Below are positions 1 to 7,783 of a stretch of DNA of 64,000 nucleotides, in pieces (the stretch's first letter is position 1; each line of letters begins with the position of its first letter). The notes under the pieces are model-generated. The model made no database searches and was not told the DNA's origin. It worked only from the letters and a program-made list of their open reading frames with translations. This DNA comes from Paenibacillus guangzhouensis (GTDB taxonomy: Bacteria; Bacillota; Bacilli; Paenibacillales; Paenibacillaceae). Where the stretch lies: positions 3,038,001 through 3,102,000 of the forward strand of contig NZ_CP045293.1 in the NCBI RefSeq assembly GCF_009363075.1, in the 5' to 3' direction. The position numbers and the translations under genes are program-made.

Positions 1-1007
1 GGCAAAAATTCAAGCGGCACCTGATAATGGTATGGCGGACGGTAATCAGGCAGGATTGGGGCATCACGATCTGCAATATCACAGATACGGTCCATCACAC
101 CCCGAACGAACTTGGCTGCACCGCAATACGGGCATCGAGCCGCTGTAGACGCAGCTTCATCAATGATCGATTCACATTGCTTGCAGTACGTTCGATGGTA
201 TTTGCCAAGCCTTGGGTTGAGCCCATAATTCGCTGCGACATGCCTACCCGCTTCCCTGCGAAGCACACGGGCAAACTCCTCGAAATTCGGTGCTGCCATC
301 TGCAGCACATTATATTCTCTGCCGATCTTCGCTAGGGAATGCGCATCGGAATTCGTGAGGAACGAGTATCGATCCAGTTCCGATATTAATCCTGCCATCT
401 CTGAATCTGCGCTTAATCCCAGTTCAACGCCATCAATGTGATCCAGGTCGAGCAAATCTGCCATCCGTGCAGAACAGCTTCCGTAAACACTCTTATGCGG
501 TGTGAAAATATGCGCTGGCACAAACAATCCGCCGCGAGAAACGATCTCGGATTGCAGCTCTCGCGCAGTCACATAAATACGCTGCGAGCTAAGCTCGACA
601 TTTTTCATATGCTGAGACATCCAGACGGTGAACTCCTGCATATCAGCAAGGGTCGGCAAATAGATCAGCAGATGTGCTGCGCCCATGCCAGGATCACGTA
701 CCTCAATTTCACTTCCGAGCAAGATCGTCGTATCTTTGTAACGTATCCCTCCGCCAGCGACCTCTTCCATCTCGCCTCGATTCAGGCAGCGCATAATATC
801 CGTCTGCACAGAAGGCGCATGACAATCGATGATGCCTATCAGTTCAATGCCCTTGCGGTTGGCCGCCTCATGCCCAATATTCGCAAACGTCAAATCCCGG
901 CTCCCACTAATCTTCACCGCATTCCCCTGCTCGGTTCGGCCAATATGAATATGAAGATCGGCAAAGTAAGGTCGAAGCTCTTCTTGCCTTATATCGCTCT
1001 GGATCAT
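1..1007 (-). CDS. Endonuclease Q-type PHP-domain protein, 3' end outside window
   Basis: This gene starts at the ATG at 1007 and runs off the left edge, so 335 codons are visible with no stop. The translation begins with a PHP-type metal motif (YFADLHIHIGRT), later has FVPAHIFTPHKSVYGS and a zinc-ribbon pair (CKQC ... CPYC), and reaches PLEFLP near the edge. These are hallmarks of the TIGR00375/YqxK family, whose archaeal member EndoQ cuts DNA next to deaminated bases; the bacterial role is an inference. The ATG overlaps the nudF stop as ATGA, which suggests translational coupling. No ribosome site of its own is obvious. Plus-strand ORFs across this region are shadows. Confidence 0.85.
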   Translation of the reverse strand, partial: MIQSDIRQEELRPYFADLHIHIGRTEQGNAVKISGSRDLTFANIGHEAANRKGIELIGIIDCHAPSVQTDIMRCLNRGEMEEVAGGGIRYKDTTILLGSEIEVRDPGMGAAHLLIYLPTLADMQEFTVWMSQHMKNVELSSQRIYVTARELQSEIVSRGGLFVPAHIFTPHKSVYGSCSARMADLLDLDHIDGVELGLSADSEMAGLISELDRYSFLTNSDAHSLAKIGREYNVLQMAAPNFEEFARVLRREAGRHVAANYGLNPRLGKYHRTYCKQCESIIDEAASTAARCPYCGAAKFVRGVMDRICDIADRDAPILPDYRPPYHYQVPLEFL

Positions 1008-1563
1008 CCGAGTTGCCCTGTTAATGTGTAGAGTTTCCAGGCATAGACCGCCATCATCGTCTTTGCGTCACGAATACGTCCGTCCGCGATATATTGTTCC
1101 GCTTGCGCAAGCGTAATCACTTTCGCATCTACGAATTCATCCTCATCGAGGTGAACCTCGCCTTGCTCGAGTTCTTCCGCTAGGTAGAGATGAATGATCT
1201 CATCGGCGAACCCTGGGACGTATAGAATGAGCTATGATGCCGAATATGACCACAGCGATATCCCGTCTCTTCTTCTAACTCTCGGCGAGCCGCATCCATC
1301 GGATCTTCCCCAGCATCCAGCTTCCCTGCCGGGATCTCAACTAGGGATCGACCTAACGGTTTACGATACTGTTCGACGACCAACATGCCCTCGGGAAGCA
1401 GCGCAAGAACACCAACAGCCCCAGGGTGCTTCACTATTTCTCGCTTCGCAGTGTTCCCGTCCGGAAGGCGAACGGTATCCACTTGCAATGAAATAACTCT
1501 CCCTTGAAAGACGGGCTCTGTGCTAATTGTAACCTCTTCGAATTTCTCCAACTGATCCGTCAT
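1004..1563 (-). pseudogene. nudF: ADP-ribose pyrophosphatase (Nudix), one-base frameshift
   Basis: The start at 1563 follows a good ribosome site (AAGGAG). The product would hydrolyse ADP-ribose to AMP and ribose 5-phosphate. The Nudix box is intact (GKLDAGE, then RELEEETGY). After about residue 118 the frame breaks: the read frame stops at 1180 after 127 aa, while the other frame continues as FADEIIHLYLAEELE to a TGA at 1004. Adding one base to the GGG run near 1215-1218 restores a 186-aa protein of normal family length. The break is therefore either a real mutation or a homopolymer sequencing error. Upstream is divergent mciZ; downstream is the endonuclease Q-type gene, with overlapping stop and start. 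Confidence 0.85.
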
Positions 1564-1689
1564 CTTCTCAGCACTCCTTATTTATTTCTAATTTTCGAAT
1601 AGGGCTGCATAACTTGTCCCCTGTGCTCATATGACTGAATTATATCAAATTTGCAAACCCAAAACCTTAATCTCAGGGGGACAATCGGA

Positions 1690-1854
1690 ATGAAAATGTA
1701 TGTCGCACAGGAACAAATGCAAATGGTCGGTAAAGCATGGGAAATTCGCCATCATCTTCGCGAGCTGCATAAAAACAACGATCGTCATACATCCTTGCAT
1801 TCCCTTATCCAAGCTCGGATATCCCTTTCGCCTAAAAACCCAAAAACTCCCTAA
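1690..1854 (+). CDS. mciZ: MciZ, sporulation inhibitor of FtsZ assembly
   Basis: A 54-aa protein starting at the ATG at 1690, preceded by AGGGGGA at good spacing; an upstream in-frame ATG at 1651 lacks such a site. The core VGKAWEIR is the signature of MciZ, the peptide made in the B. subtilis mother cell that binds the FtsZ C-terminal domain and blocks Z-ring formation. The gene lies next to nudF, as in Bacillus. The C-terminal part (from about residue 30, HTSLHSLIQARIS) is longer than the 40-aa B. subtilis peptide. The stop codon lies inside a terminator stem shared with the convergent peptidase gene. I found no convincing sigma-E promoter. Confidence 0.85.
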   Translation: MKMYVAQEQMQMVGKAWEIRHHLRELHKNNDRHTSLHSLIQARISLSPKNPKTP

Positions 1855-1880
1855 CGATGGAACGCATCGTTAAGGAGTTT
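1844..1880 (-). terminator. Intrinsic terminator for the M20 peptidase, also usable by mciZ
   Basis: A 16-bp stem (AAACTCCCTAACGATG paired with CATCGTTAAGGAGTTT, one mismatch) closes a 5-base loop. On the minus strand it is followed by T-rich sequence (TTTTTGGGTTTTT). It lies between convergent genes and could stop both. Confidence 0.8.
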
Positions 1881-1887
1881 AGACACA

Positions 1888-3012
1888 TTATTTTACTAAT
1901 TTGACGATTTCGATGACCAGCTGGGTCAAGCTCACCATATCTTCAATCTTAATTCGTTCTTTGGTCGTATGAATATCTTCATAACCTACGGATAAGTTAA
2001 CCGTTGGGATCCCAAAGCCGTTGAAAATATTTGCATCGCTGCCGCCGCCTGTATGGAACGTTCGCGGTGTCTTACCGATATTCTGAATCGCCTTCATGGC
2101 CAGTTGTACTACTTCATCTTGCTCCGTGTATTTGTAAGCAGGATACAGAATCACATGCTCGAATTCCGCACGCGCCCCCATATCAGCCGCCGCCGATTCC
2201 AAGGCCTCTTTCATCGAAGCGACTTGCGCTTCCACTTTGTCTTGGACAATGCTGCGCGCTTCTGCATCGATCTGAACAAAGTCGCACACGACATTCGTTG
2301 CGCCGCCGCCCTCGAACTTCCCGATATTGGCTGTCGTCTCGTGATCAATACGTCCTAATTTCATACGTGAAATCGCTTTGCTTGCCACTTGAATCGCACT
2401 AATGCCATCCTCTGGATTCACGCCCGCATGCGCAGACTTTCCATAGATTTTCATGAAGATTTTCGCTTGCGTAGGTGCAGCGACCGCAATGCCGCCGATT
2501 TCACCGTTCGAATCAAGCGCGTAGCCATACTTAGCCACCATGTGCTTCGCATCCATTGAACGCGCACCGTACAATCCAGACTCTTCGCCTACGGTAATGA
2601 CAAATTGAATCGGTCCATGCGGGATATGATTCTCTTGCATCACTTGAATCGCTTCGAACATCGCAGCAAGACCTGCTTTGTCATCCGCGCCGAGAATCGT
2701 CGTGCCATCGCTTCGTATGTACCCGTCTTCTCCGATGCTAGGCTTAATCCCCTTTCCTGGAGTCACCGTATCCATATGTGACGTGAAGAAAATCGTCGGG
2801 AGATGTTCCTGTCCAATCGTTGCCGGAAGCATCACGAACAAGTTCCCCGCCCCATGACCTGTTTTCTCTGCAGCATCATCTTCTGTCCACGATAAGCCGA
2901 GATCCGTGAACTTCTGTTTTAACACCTTGGAGATTTCTTGTTCATATTTCGTCTCACTATCCACTTGAACCAGGTTGATAAATTGCTGCACTAATCGTTC
3001 TTGTTGTACCAT
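1888..3012 (-). CDS. M20 family peptidase, PepT-like (YqjE type)
   Basis: A cytosolic zinc aminopeptidase-like protein of 374 aa. The start chosen is the ATG at 3012, preceded by GGGAGG; the longer ORF start at 3036 has no ribosome site. Metal-site motifs of the M20 family are present: TSHMDTVTPG, the bridging Asp in LGADDKAG, the EE pair in TVGEESGLYGA and the late His in HTGGGSDAN. Length and sequence match B. subtilis YqjE, annotated as a putative tripeptidase T-like deacylase; the substrate is unknown. It converges with mciZ and is divergent from prli42. Confidence 0.85.
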   Translation of the reverse strand: MVQQERLVQQFINLVQVDSETKYEQEISKVLKQKFTDLGLSWTEDDAAEKTGHGAGNLFVMLPATIGQEHLPTIFFTSHMDTVTPGKGIKPSIGEDGYIRSDGTTILGADDKAGLAAMFEAIQVMQENHIPHGPIQFVITVGEESGLYGARSMDAKHMVAKYGYALDSNGEIGGIAVAAPTQAKIFMKIYGKSAHAGVNPEDGISAIQVASKAISRMKLGRIDHETTANIGKFEGGGATNVVCDFVQIDAEARSIVQDKVEAQVASMKEALESAAADMGARAEFEHVILYPAYKYTEQDEVVQLAMKAIQNIGKTPRTFHTGGGSDANIFNGFGIPTVNLSVGYEDIHTTKERIKIEDMVSLTQLVIEIVKLVK

Positions 3013-3104
3013 CAGACTTCCCTCCCGTGTCTTCATGCGTTAAAATAGAACTCAACCCGACAAACTCAAACATTCAACTCTAGTTAAAGGAGAATCCATC
3101 CACA

Positions 3105-3206
3105 ATGAATCAAAAGAAATGGTTTCGCGTTGTCATTTATATTATGCTGGCCGCTATGGTAGGATCAACCCTCTTCATGGTCATTGAGCCGTTCCTATAC
3201 TCCTGA
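3105..3206 (+). CDS. prli42: Prli42-type stressosome anchor mini-protein
   Basis: A 33-aa ORF beginning at the ATG at 3105 after AAAGGAG. It has a basic N-terminus (NQKKWFR) followed by one membrane helix (VVIYIMLAAMVGSTLFMVI). This layout and the RVVIYIML stretch match Prli42, the membrane mini-protein that anchors the stressosome in Listeria and is widely annotated in Paenibacillus. The assignment rests on remembered similarity, not on a search. Its last 12 bases overlap the convergent 3' end of lipB. Confidence 0.7.
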   Translation: MNQKKWFRVVIYIMLAAMVGSTLFMVIEPFLYS

Positions 3207-3884
3207 TGACGGCTGGACAAGTTCAAATCCGAACTCATCTAAGAAGTATGGAGTGATCTCGGAAGCGACTTGCTCCACGGTAAACGGCAAATTCGTTATA
3301 TCTTCGAGCGAAGTGACGCCGTACTGCTGAATGCCGCAAGGGACGATTCCCGTGAATCCTTCATGTTGGATCCCGGATTTAATGTTAAAAGCAAATCCAT
3401 GGCTCGTCACGAAGCCGCGCCGGTGTCTGCGTTTATTGAACTTGACTCCGATCGCGGCTATTTTCATATCTCCAACCCATACACCCGTATATTCAGGCTT
3501 ACGGCTTCCCTCGATATTGTATTTTGCCAGATAATTAATAATGACTTGCTCCAAATGTCTTAAATATCCGCGCAAATCAAGCTTTTCCCCATCCAAAATG
3601 ACAAGTGGGTACCCCACCAATTGTCCTGGACCGTGGTATGTGATATCGCCGCCGCGATCAATTTCGAATACAGTAATACCCTTTTCCTGCAATTCAGACT
3701 CATCTAGTAATAAATGTTCTGGATGACGCTGCGAACCAATGGTGTAGGTCGGCGGGTGTTCGAGCAGGATCAGAGAAGAGGGAACCTCTTCTCGATCGAT
3801 TTGCTTCACAAGCGATTTCTGCATATCCCACGCTTGACCGTATTCCATCATCGGATAGTAATGGACCTGTAGTGTCTGACTCAT
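3195..3884 (-). CDS. lipB: Lipoyl(octanoyl) transferase
   Basis: A 229-aa cytosolic enzyme that moves the octanoyl group from acyl carrier protein to lipoyl domains. Motifs of the LipB family: RGGDITYHGPGQ (residues 77-88), the lysine in AIGVKF (about 148), TSHGFAFNI (160-168) and the catalytic cysteine in IVPCGI (Cys183). It lies next to the branched-chain dehydrogenase genes, whose E2 subunit (bkdB) needs lipoylation, which makes functional sense. Its 3' end overlaps the end of prli42 by 12 bases. Confidence 0.93.
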   Translation of the reverse strand: MSQTLQVHYYPMMEYGQAWDMQKSLVKQIDREEVPSSLILLEHPPTYTIGSQRHPEHLLLDESELQEKGITVFEIDRGGDITYHGPGQLVGYPLVILDGEKLDLRGYLRHLEQVIINYLAKYNIEGSRKPEYTGVWVGDMKIAAIGVKFNKRRHRRGFVTSHGFAFNIKSGIQHEGFTGIVPCGIQQYGVTSLEDITNLPFTVEQVASEITPYFLDEFGFELVQPSSGV

Positions 3885-3922
3885 GTTATTGTTTCACACG
3901 CTTTCCAAAGTACACTTATAGG

Positions 3923-4165
3923 TTGTTCAAAAAGTCATCTTTTGATCACGAAGTATTTCATGTAGCCAATCGACATCGAATCTTGCCCTCACCCTCGAAG
4001 TCCGGTACTCATTTAGGTTTTGCCTAAACTCCGTGCCTCTAAAATTCGAAGAAAAACTCGCTACGGAAGCATAGGCCCTTCGCGTTCACGCAACCTGAGC
4101 ATATTCTTACGATGTAAGTTTTCTTTGAAAACTTTCAGGTGCTGAAAAGCCGACTTTCTGAACAA
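3923..4165. repeat. MITE-like intergenic repeat, copy 1
   Basis: A 243-bp noncoding element with imperfect terminal inverted repeats: TTGTTCAAAAAGTC at the left and GACTTTCTGAACAA at the right. An inner palindrome (TTTAGGTTTTGCCTAAA, near 4013-4029) is also present. A shorter relative lies at 38515-38682 and shares the ends, a CGACATCGAATCTTG block, CACCCTCGAAGTCCG and the inner palindrome. It sits 7 bp past the bkdB stop, so its transcript could fold and help terminate the bkd operon. No ORF or transposase is inside. Confidence 0.75.
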
Positions 4166-4171
4166 GCAAAT

Positions 4172-5491
4172 TTAGTACAATTTAGTATCGAGATCATAAC
4201 TTTCCATATTCTCTTTGACACGCTGCAAAAAGCGGCCGCAAATGACGCCGTCTAGAATCCGGTGGTCAAGCGACAGACAAAGATTCGCCATCGAGCGAAC
4301 CGCAATCATGTCGTTAATCACGACAGGACGTTTGACGATCGATTCGAAGGTCAGAATCGCCGCTTGCGGATAGTTGATGATCGGATAAGACAGAATGGAG
4401 CCAAAGGACCCTGTATTGTTAATGGTAAACGTTCCGCCTTGCAGGTCATCTAATTTCAATGTCCCTGCACGTGTCGCTTTCGCAAGACGATCCGCTTCAC
4501 GCGCTAGTCCGGCAATATTCAGCGTATCGGCTTTTTTAATGACCGGCGTAAGAACCGAATCTTCCGTGCCGACCGCAAGGGATAAGTTAATATCCTTCTT
4601 CACGATGATTTTATCAACCGCCCAGACGGAATTGATGATCGGATAGTCTTTGATCGCATTGACAACAGCTTTAAGCAAGAACGCCAGATATGTGAGGTTA
4701 ATGCCTTCCCGACGCATGAACTCTTCCTTGTATTTGTTCCGCAGTACCACAAGATTGGTCACATCCACCTCAATCGTCGTCCAAGCATGCGGAATTTCGG
4801 TTACACTTTGACGCATGTTGCGTGCAATGGTGTTGCGAATTGGCGTTACATCGATGAAATACTCATTGCTCCCGACTGTCTGTTGTTTCTCCACTTCGAT
4901 CTTCGGAATGCGCGGTGACTCGGACAAATGCAATCCTGAATGACGAACGGGGACGACAGGATTGAAGGATACCCCTTGATTCGATACTGGAGCCGACTCT
5001 GCTGCTGTATTTTTGCTGGCCGATTGGCCTTGTTCCACGAACTGAAGAACATCTTTCCGTGTAATGCGACCGCCTAATCCGGTTCCAATCACTTGATTCA
5101 GGTCAACACCATGTTCACCAGCAAGTTGTTGTACAGCCGGTGAATAACGGTGTCTCATACTCTGATCGCCTTGTAATACAGGCTCTTCGCTCGAAGCCGT
5201 GCCACCAGACGTTTCCGGTGCCGCTTCCACTCCTGTACCTGCAACTTCCACATATGCAATCACTGTGCCCACATCAACCGTCTCTCCGGCTTCCACGAGA
5301 ATCTCACGCAGAATCCCTTCTACAGTTGATGGCAGCTCAGCGTTAACTTTATCCGTAAGGACATCACAGAGGGGCTCATACTGCTCCACTGGATCTCCAG
5401 GCTGCTTCAACCACTTTCCAATCGTTGCTGATACGAGCGATTCAGCGAATTGCGGCATCGTAATCTCTACGAATGTAGTAGGTTTTGACAT
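4172..5491 (-). CDS. bkdB: Branched-chain 2-oxoacid dehydrogenase E2 (lipoamide acyltransferase)
   Basis: The 439-aa core subunit of the complex, which transfers the acyl group to CoA. Layout: N-terminal lipoyl domain with the lipoylated Lys48 in LTDKVNAEL; an Ala/Ser/Glu-rich linker; an E3/E1-binding domain about residues 112-150 (RHRYSPAVQQLA ... GGRITRKDVL); a second linker; and a C-terminal catalytic domain ending with the active-site DHRILDG motif. It is the last gene of the lpdV-bkdAA-bkdAB-bkdB operon. A 163-bp gap containing a hairpin separates it from bkdAB, so it may be expressed somewhat separately. Confidence 0.93.
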   Translation of the reverse strand: MSKPTTFVEITMPQFAESLVSATIGKWLKQPGDPVEQYEPLCDVLTDKVNAELPSTVEGILREILVEAGETVDVGTVIAYVEVAGTGVEAAPETSGGTASSEEPVLQGDQSMRHRYSPAVQQLAGEHGVDLNQVIGTGLGGRITRKDVLQFVEQGQSASKNTAAESAPVSNQGVSFNPVVPVRHSGLHLSESPRIPKIEVEKQQTVGSNEYFIDVTPIRNTIARNMRQSVTEIPHAWTTIEVDVTNLVVLRNKYKEEFMRREGINLTYLAFLLKAVVNAIKDYPIINSVWAVDKIIVKKDINLSLAVGTEDSVLTPVIKKADTLNIAGLAREADRLAKATRAGTLKLDDLQGGTFTINNTGSFGSILSYPIINYPQAAILTFESIVKRPVVINDMIAVRSMANLCLSLDHRILDGVICGRFLQRVKENMESYDLDTKLY

Positions 5492-5555
5492 ACTCTCATC
5501 TCCTGAACTTTTTCAATATACGTATCGCAGAGCCAAGCGATCAAACCATGAGAAA

Positions 5556-5597
5556 ACCTCTAACGGGGCACGTCAATGTGCGACCGCGTATAGAGGT
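5556..5597. other. Long hairpin between bkdAB and bkdB
   Basis: An interrupted inverted repeat inside the bkd operon: ACCTCTA pairs with TAGAGGT at the ends, and inside CAC/GTG arms flank GTCAAT. There is no T-run on the minus strand, so it is more likely an RNA processing or stability element than a terminator. Function is inferred only. Confidence 0.4.
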
Positions 5598-5654
5598 AGG
5601 TTGAATCGCCAATTAGGATCTGAAGGTTCCCTTAGCTGCGAAATTTTATTGTGG

Positions 5655-6638
5655 TTAGAATAATGCCAGCTTGCGCATTGCCTCTTGGACTTTATCTTTA
5701 TTAAGCATGAAGAACCGTTCCATTGGCGGACTAATTGGCATCGCAGGGACGTCTGGACCGCATAGGCGCATGATAGGCGCGTCTAGCTCGAATAGCATTT
5801 CCTCGGAAATAATTGCGGATACTTCAGCTCCGACGCCGCCTGTTTTGTTATCCTCATGGATGATGAGCACTTTTCCCGTCTTCTTCGCAGCTTCAAGAAT
5901 CGCTTCTTTATCGAGCGGCTGGATGGTACGCAAATCTAGAATATGTGCGCTAATGCCTTCCTTCGCAAGGTCCTCAGCTGCTTGCATCGCAAAATAAAGA
6001 GGAAGACTATAACTAATGACGGTAATATCCGTTCCTTCACGAAGGACATTGGCTTTGCCGATCGGCACGACATAATCGTCCTCCGGAACGTCGCCTGTAA
6101 TCAGCTTATAACATTTCTTATTCTCAAAGAAAATAACCGGATCCGGGTCACGAACCGCTGCTTTGAGCAGCCCCTTCGCATCATACGCAGAGTACGGAGC
6201 GATAATCTTCAGCCCAGGCGTTCCGAAAAAGACAGATTCAGGGCATTGGGAATGATACAATCCGCCAAAGATCCCTCCGCCGATCGGTGCACGAATCACG
6301 ACAGGACATGTCCAATCGTTATTCGAACGATAGCGGATTTTAGCCGCTTCACTAATGATTTGATTGGTCGCTGGGAACATGAAATCCGAATACTGCATTT
6401 CGGCGATCGGCTTCATGCCAACCATTGCTGCCCCAATCGCCACGCCCGCGATCGCTGATTCTGCTAAAGGTGTATCAAGTACTCTTGCTTCTCCAAATTG
6501 ATCTAATAGACCTTTTGTCGTCGTGAATACGCCGCCTTTCTTTCCGACGTCTTCTCCAAGAAGAAATACATTCTCATCGCGTTCCATCTCTTCTCGCATC
6601 GCAAGACGAATGGCATCAATATATTCCATAACTGGCAT
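5655..6638 (-). CDS. bkdAB: Branched-chain 2-oxoacid dehydrogenase E1 beta subunit
   Basis: A 327-aa transketolase-like beta subunit, the same length as B. subtilis BkdAB. It pairs with BkdAA to form the thiamine-diphosphate E1 enzyme that decarboxylates 2-oxo acids from valine, leucine and isoleucine. Visible motifs: LLGEDVGKKGGVF near the N-terminus, DTPLAESAIAGVAIGAA, and the C-terminal HEDNKTGGVGAEV. The start codon overlaps the last base of the bkdAA stop, so the two subunits are probably translationally coupled for equal amounts. Confidence 0.93.
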   Translation of the reverse strand: MPVMEYIDAIRLAMREEMERDENVFLLGEDVGKKGGVFTTTKGLLDQFGEARVLDTPLAESAIAGVAIGAAMVGMKPIAEMQYSDFMFPATNQIISEAAKIRYRSNNDWTCPVVIRAPIGGGIFGGLYHSQCPESVFFGTPGLKIIAPYSAYDAKGLLKAAVRDPDPVIFFENKKCYKLITGDVPEDDYVVPIGKANVLREGTDITVISYSLPLYFAMQAAEDLAKEGISAHILDLRTIQPLDKEAILEAAKKTGKVLIIHEDNKTGGVGAEVSAIISEEMLFELDAPIMRLCGPDVPAMPISPPMERFFMLNKDKVQEAMRKLALF

Positions 6639-7666
6639 TATGCATTCACCTCTCCCTCTTCCGCATACACGTGAAGCAGCGTATCTTCCGGTTTCGGGAA
6701 TGGCGCATTGTCTGCATATTCCGTTGCTTCTTTGATTTGCTTCGCAATTAGGGCTGTCAGATCAGCCTCTTGTTCTTCCGACCAGATTCCGCATGACACC
6801 AAATAGTTCTTGAATTGAACGATCCCGTCTTTCTTCCGGTTCTCTTCCACTTCTTCCTTTGTTCGATAGAGCAGATCATTATCCGATGTCGAGTGCGGTG
6901 AGAGACGATACATCATGGCTTCGATTAAGGTTGGTCCTTCGCCGGCAATCGCACGCTCGCGCGCCTCCTTCACGACACGGTAGACCTCCAGTGCGTCATT
7001 CCCGTCGACTTGGAAACCTGGGAATCCGTAACCTAGCGCACGGTCACTCACTTTGCCAGCCAACTGTTTATGTACCGGCACCGAAATCGCATATTGATTG
7101 TTCTCACACATAATAATGACAGGCAATTTATGGACACCTGCGAAGTTGCAGCCTTCATGGAAATCTCCCTGATTGCTTGATCCTTCGCCAAATGTAACGA
7201 ATGACACATGGTCTTGCTTCTTCATCTTGGCTGCAAGCGCAATACCCACAGCATGCGGCACTTGGGTTGTTACAGGACTTGAGCCCGTTACAATCCGCAG
7301 CCGTTTGTGACCGAAATGACCCGGCATTTGACGTCCGCCGCTGTTCGGGTCCTCTGCTTTGGCAAAGAGCGATAACATAAGCTCCTTCAAAGACATGCCT
7401 GCAGCAAGGACAAATCCATAATCCCGATAATAAGGAAGGAAATAATCTTTCTCGCGATCCAAAGCGAATGCAGCAGCCACTTGCGCTGCTTCTTGTCCAA
7501 TCCCTGATACGTGGAAATTAATTTTCCCCGCCCGCTGAAGGACAAGACAACGCTCATCGTACATTCTAGCCATACGCATATATTTGTACATATCAATGAC
7601 TTGCTGATCGTTTAGTCCAAGCAATTCATGTTTTGATTGTTGTTGTACGGAAGTTTCTGAATTCAC
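6638..7666 (-). CDS. bkdAA: Branched-chain 2-oxoacid dehydrogenase E1 alpha subunit
   Basis: A 342-aa alpha subunit. The thiamine-diphosphate motif GEGSSNQGDFHEG ... CENN lies in the middle, and the conserved loop YRLSPHSTSDN follows about residue 255. The C-terminus ends in an acidic stretch. The E1 alpha and beta subunits together catalyse the first step of branched-chain 2-oxoacid oxidation, which supplies CoA primers for iso- and anteiso-fatty acids that dominate Paenibacillus membranes (family knowledge). A 117-bp gap separates it from lpdV. Confidence 0.93.
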   Translation of the reverse strand: MNSETSVQQQSKHELLGLNDQQVIDMYKYMRMARMYDERCLVLQRAGKINFHVSGIGQEAAQVAAAFALDREKDYFLPYYRDYGFVLAAGMSLKELMLSLFAKAEDPNSGGRQMPGHFGHKRLRIVTGSSPVTTQVPHAVGIALAAKMKKQDHVSFVTFGEGSSNQGDFHEGCNFAGVHKLPVIIMCENNQYAISVPVHKQLAGKVSDRALGYGFPGFQVDGNDALEVYRVVKEARERAIAGEGPTLIEAMMYRLSPHSTSDNDLLYRTKEEVEENRKKDGIVQFKNYLVSCGIWSEEQEADLTALIAKQIKEATEYADNAPFPKPEDTLLHVYAEEGEVNA

Positions 7667-7783
7667 GTAAACACCATCCTTTTTCTTCCCGTTTGGTTTT
7701 ATAACCTGGTACTAAGACTAGGAGATAAACTTATTATAATCCCTTTTCAGAAAAAAAGAAAATGTTCTTTAATCCAGACTTGT

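Noticed and set aside
27-1031. Plus-strand ORFs at 27-335 and 438-1031
   Set aside because: They are shadows of the minus-strand endonuclease Q-type gene, which has clear family motifs and no stop in this region.
1600-1690. Possible sigma-E promoter before mciZ (TCATATG ... CAAATTTG)
   Set aside because: The -10 matches only about half of the consensus and the spacing is short.
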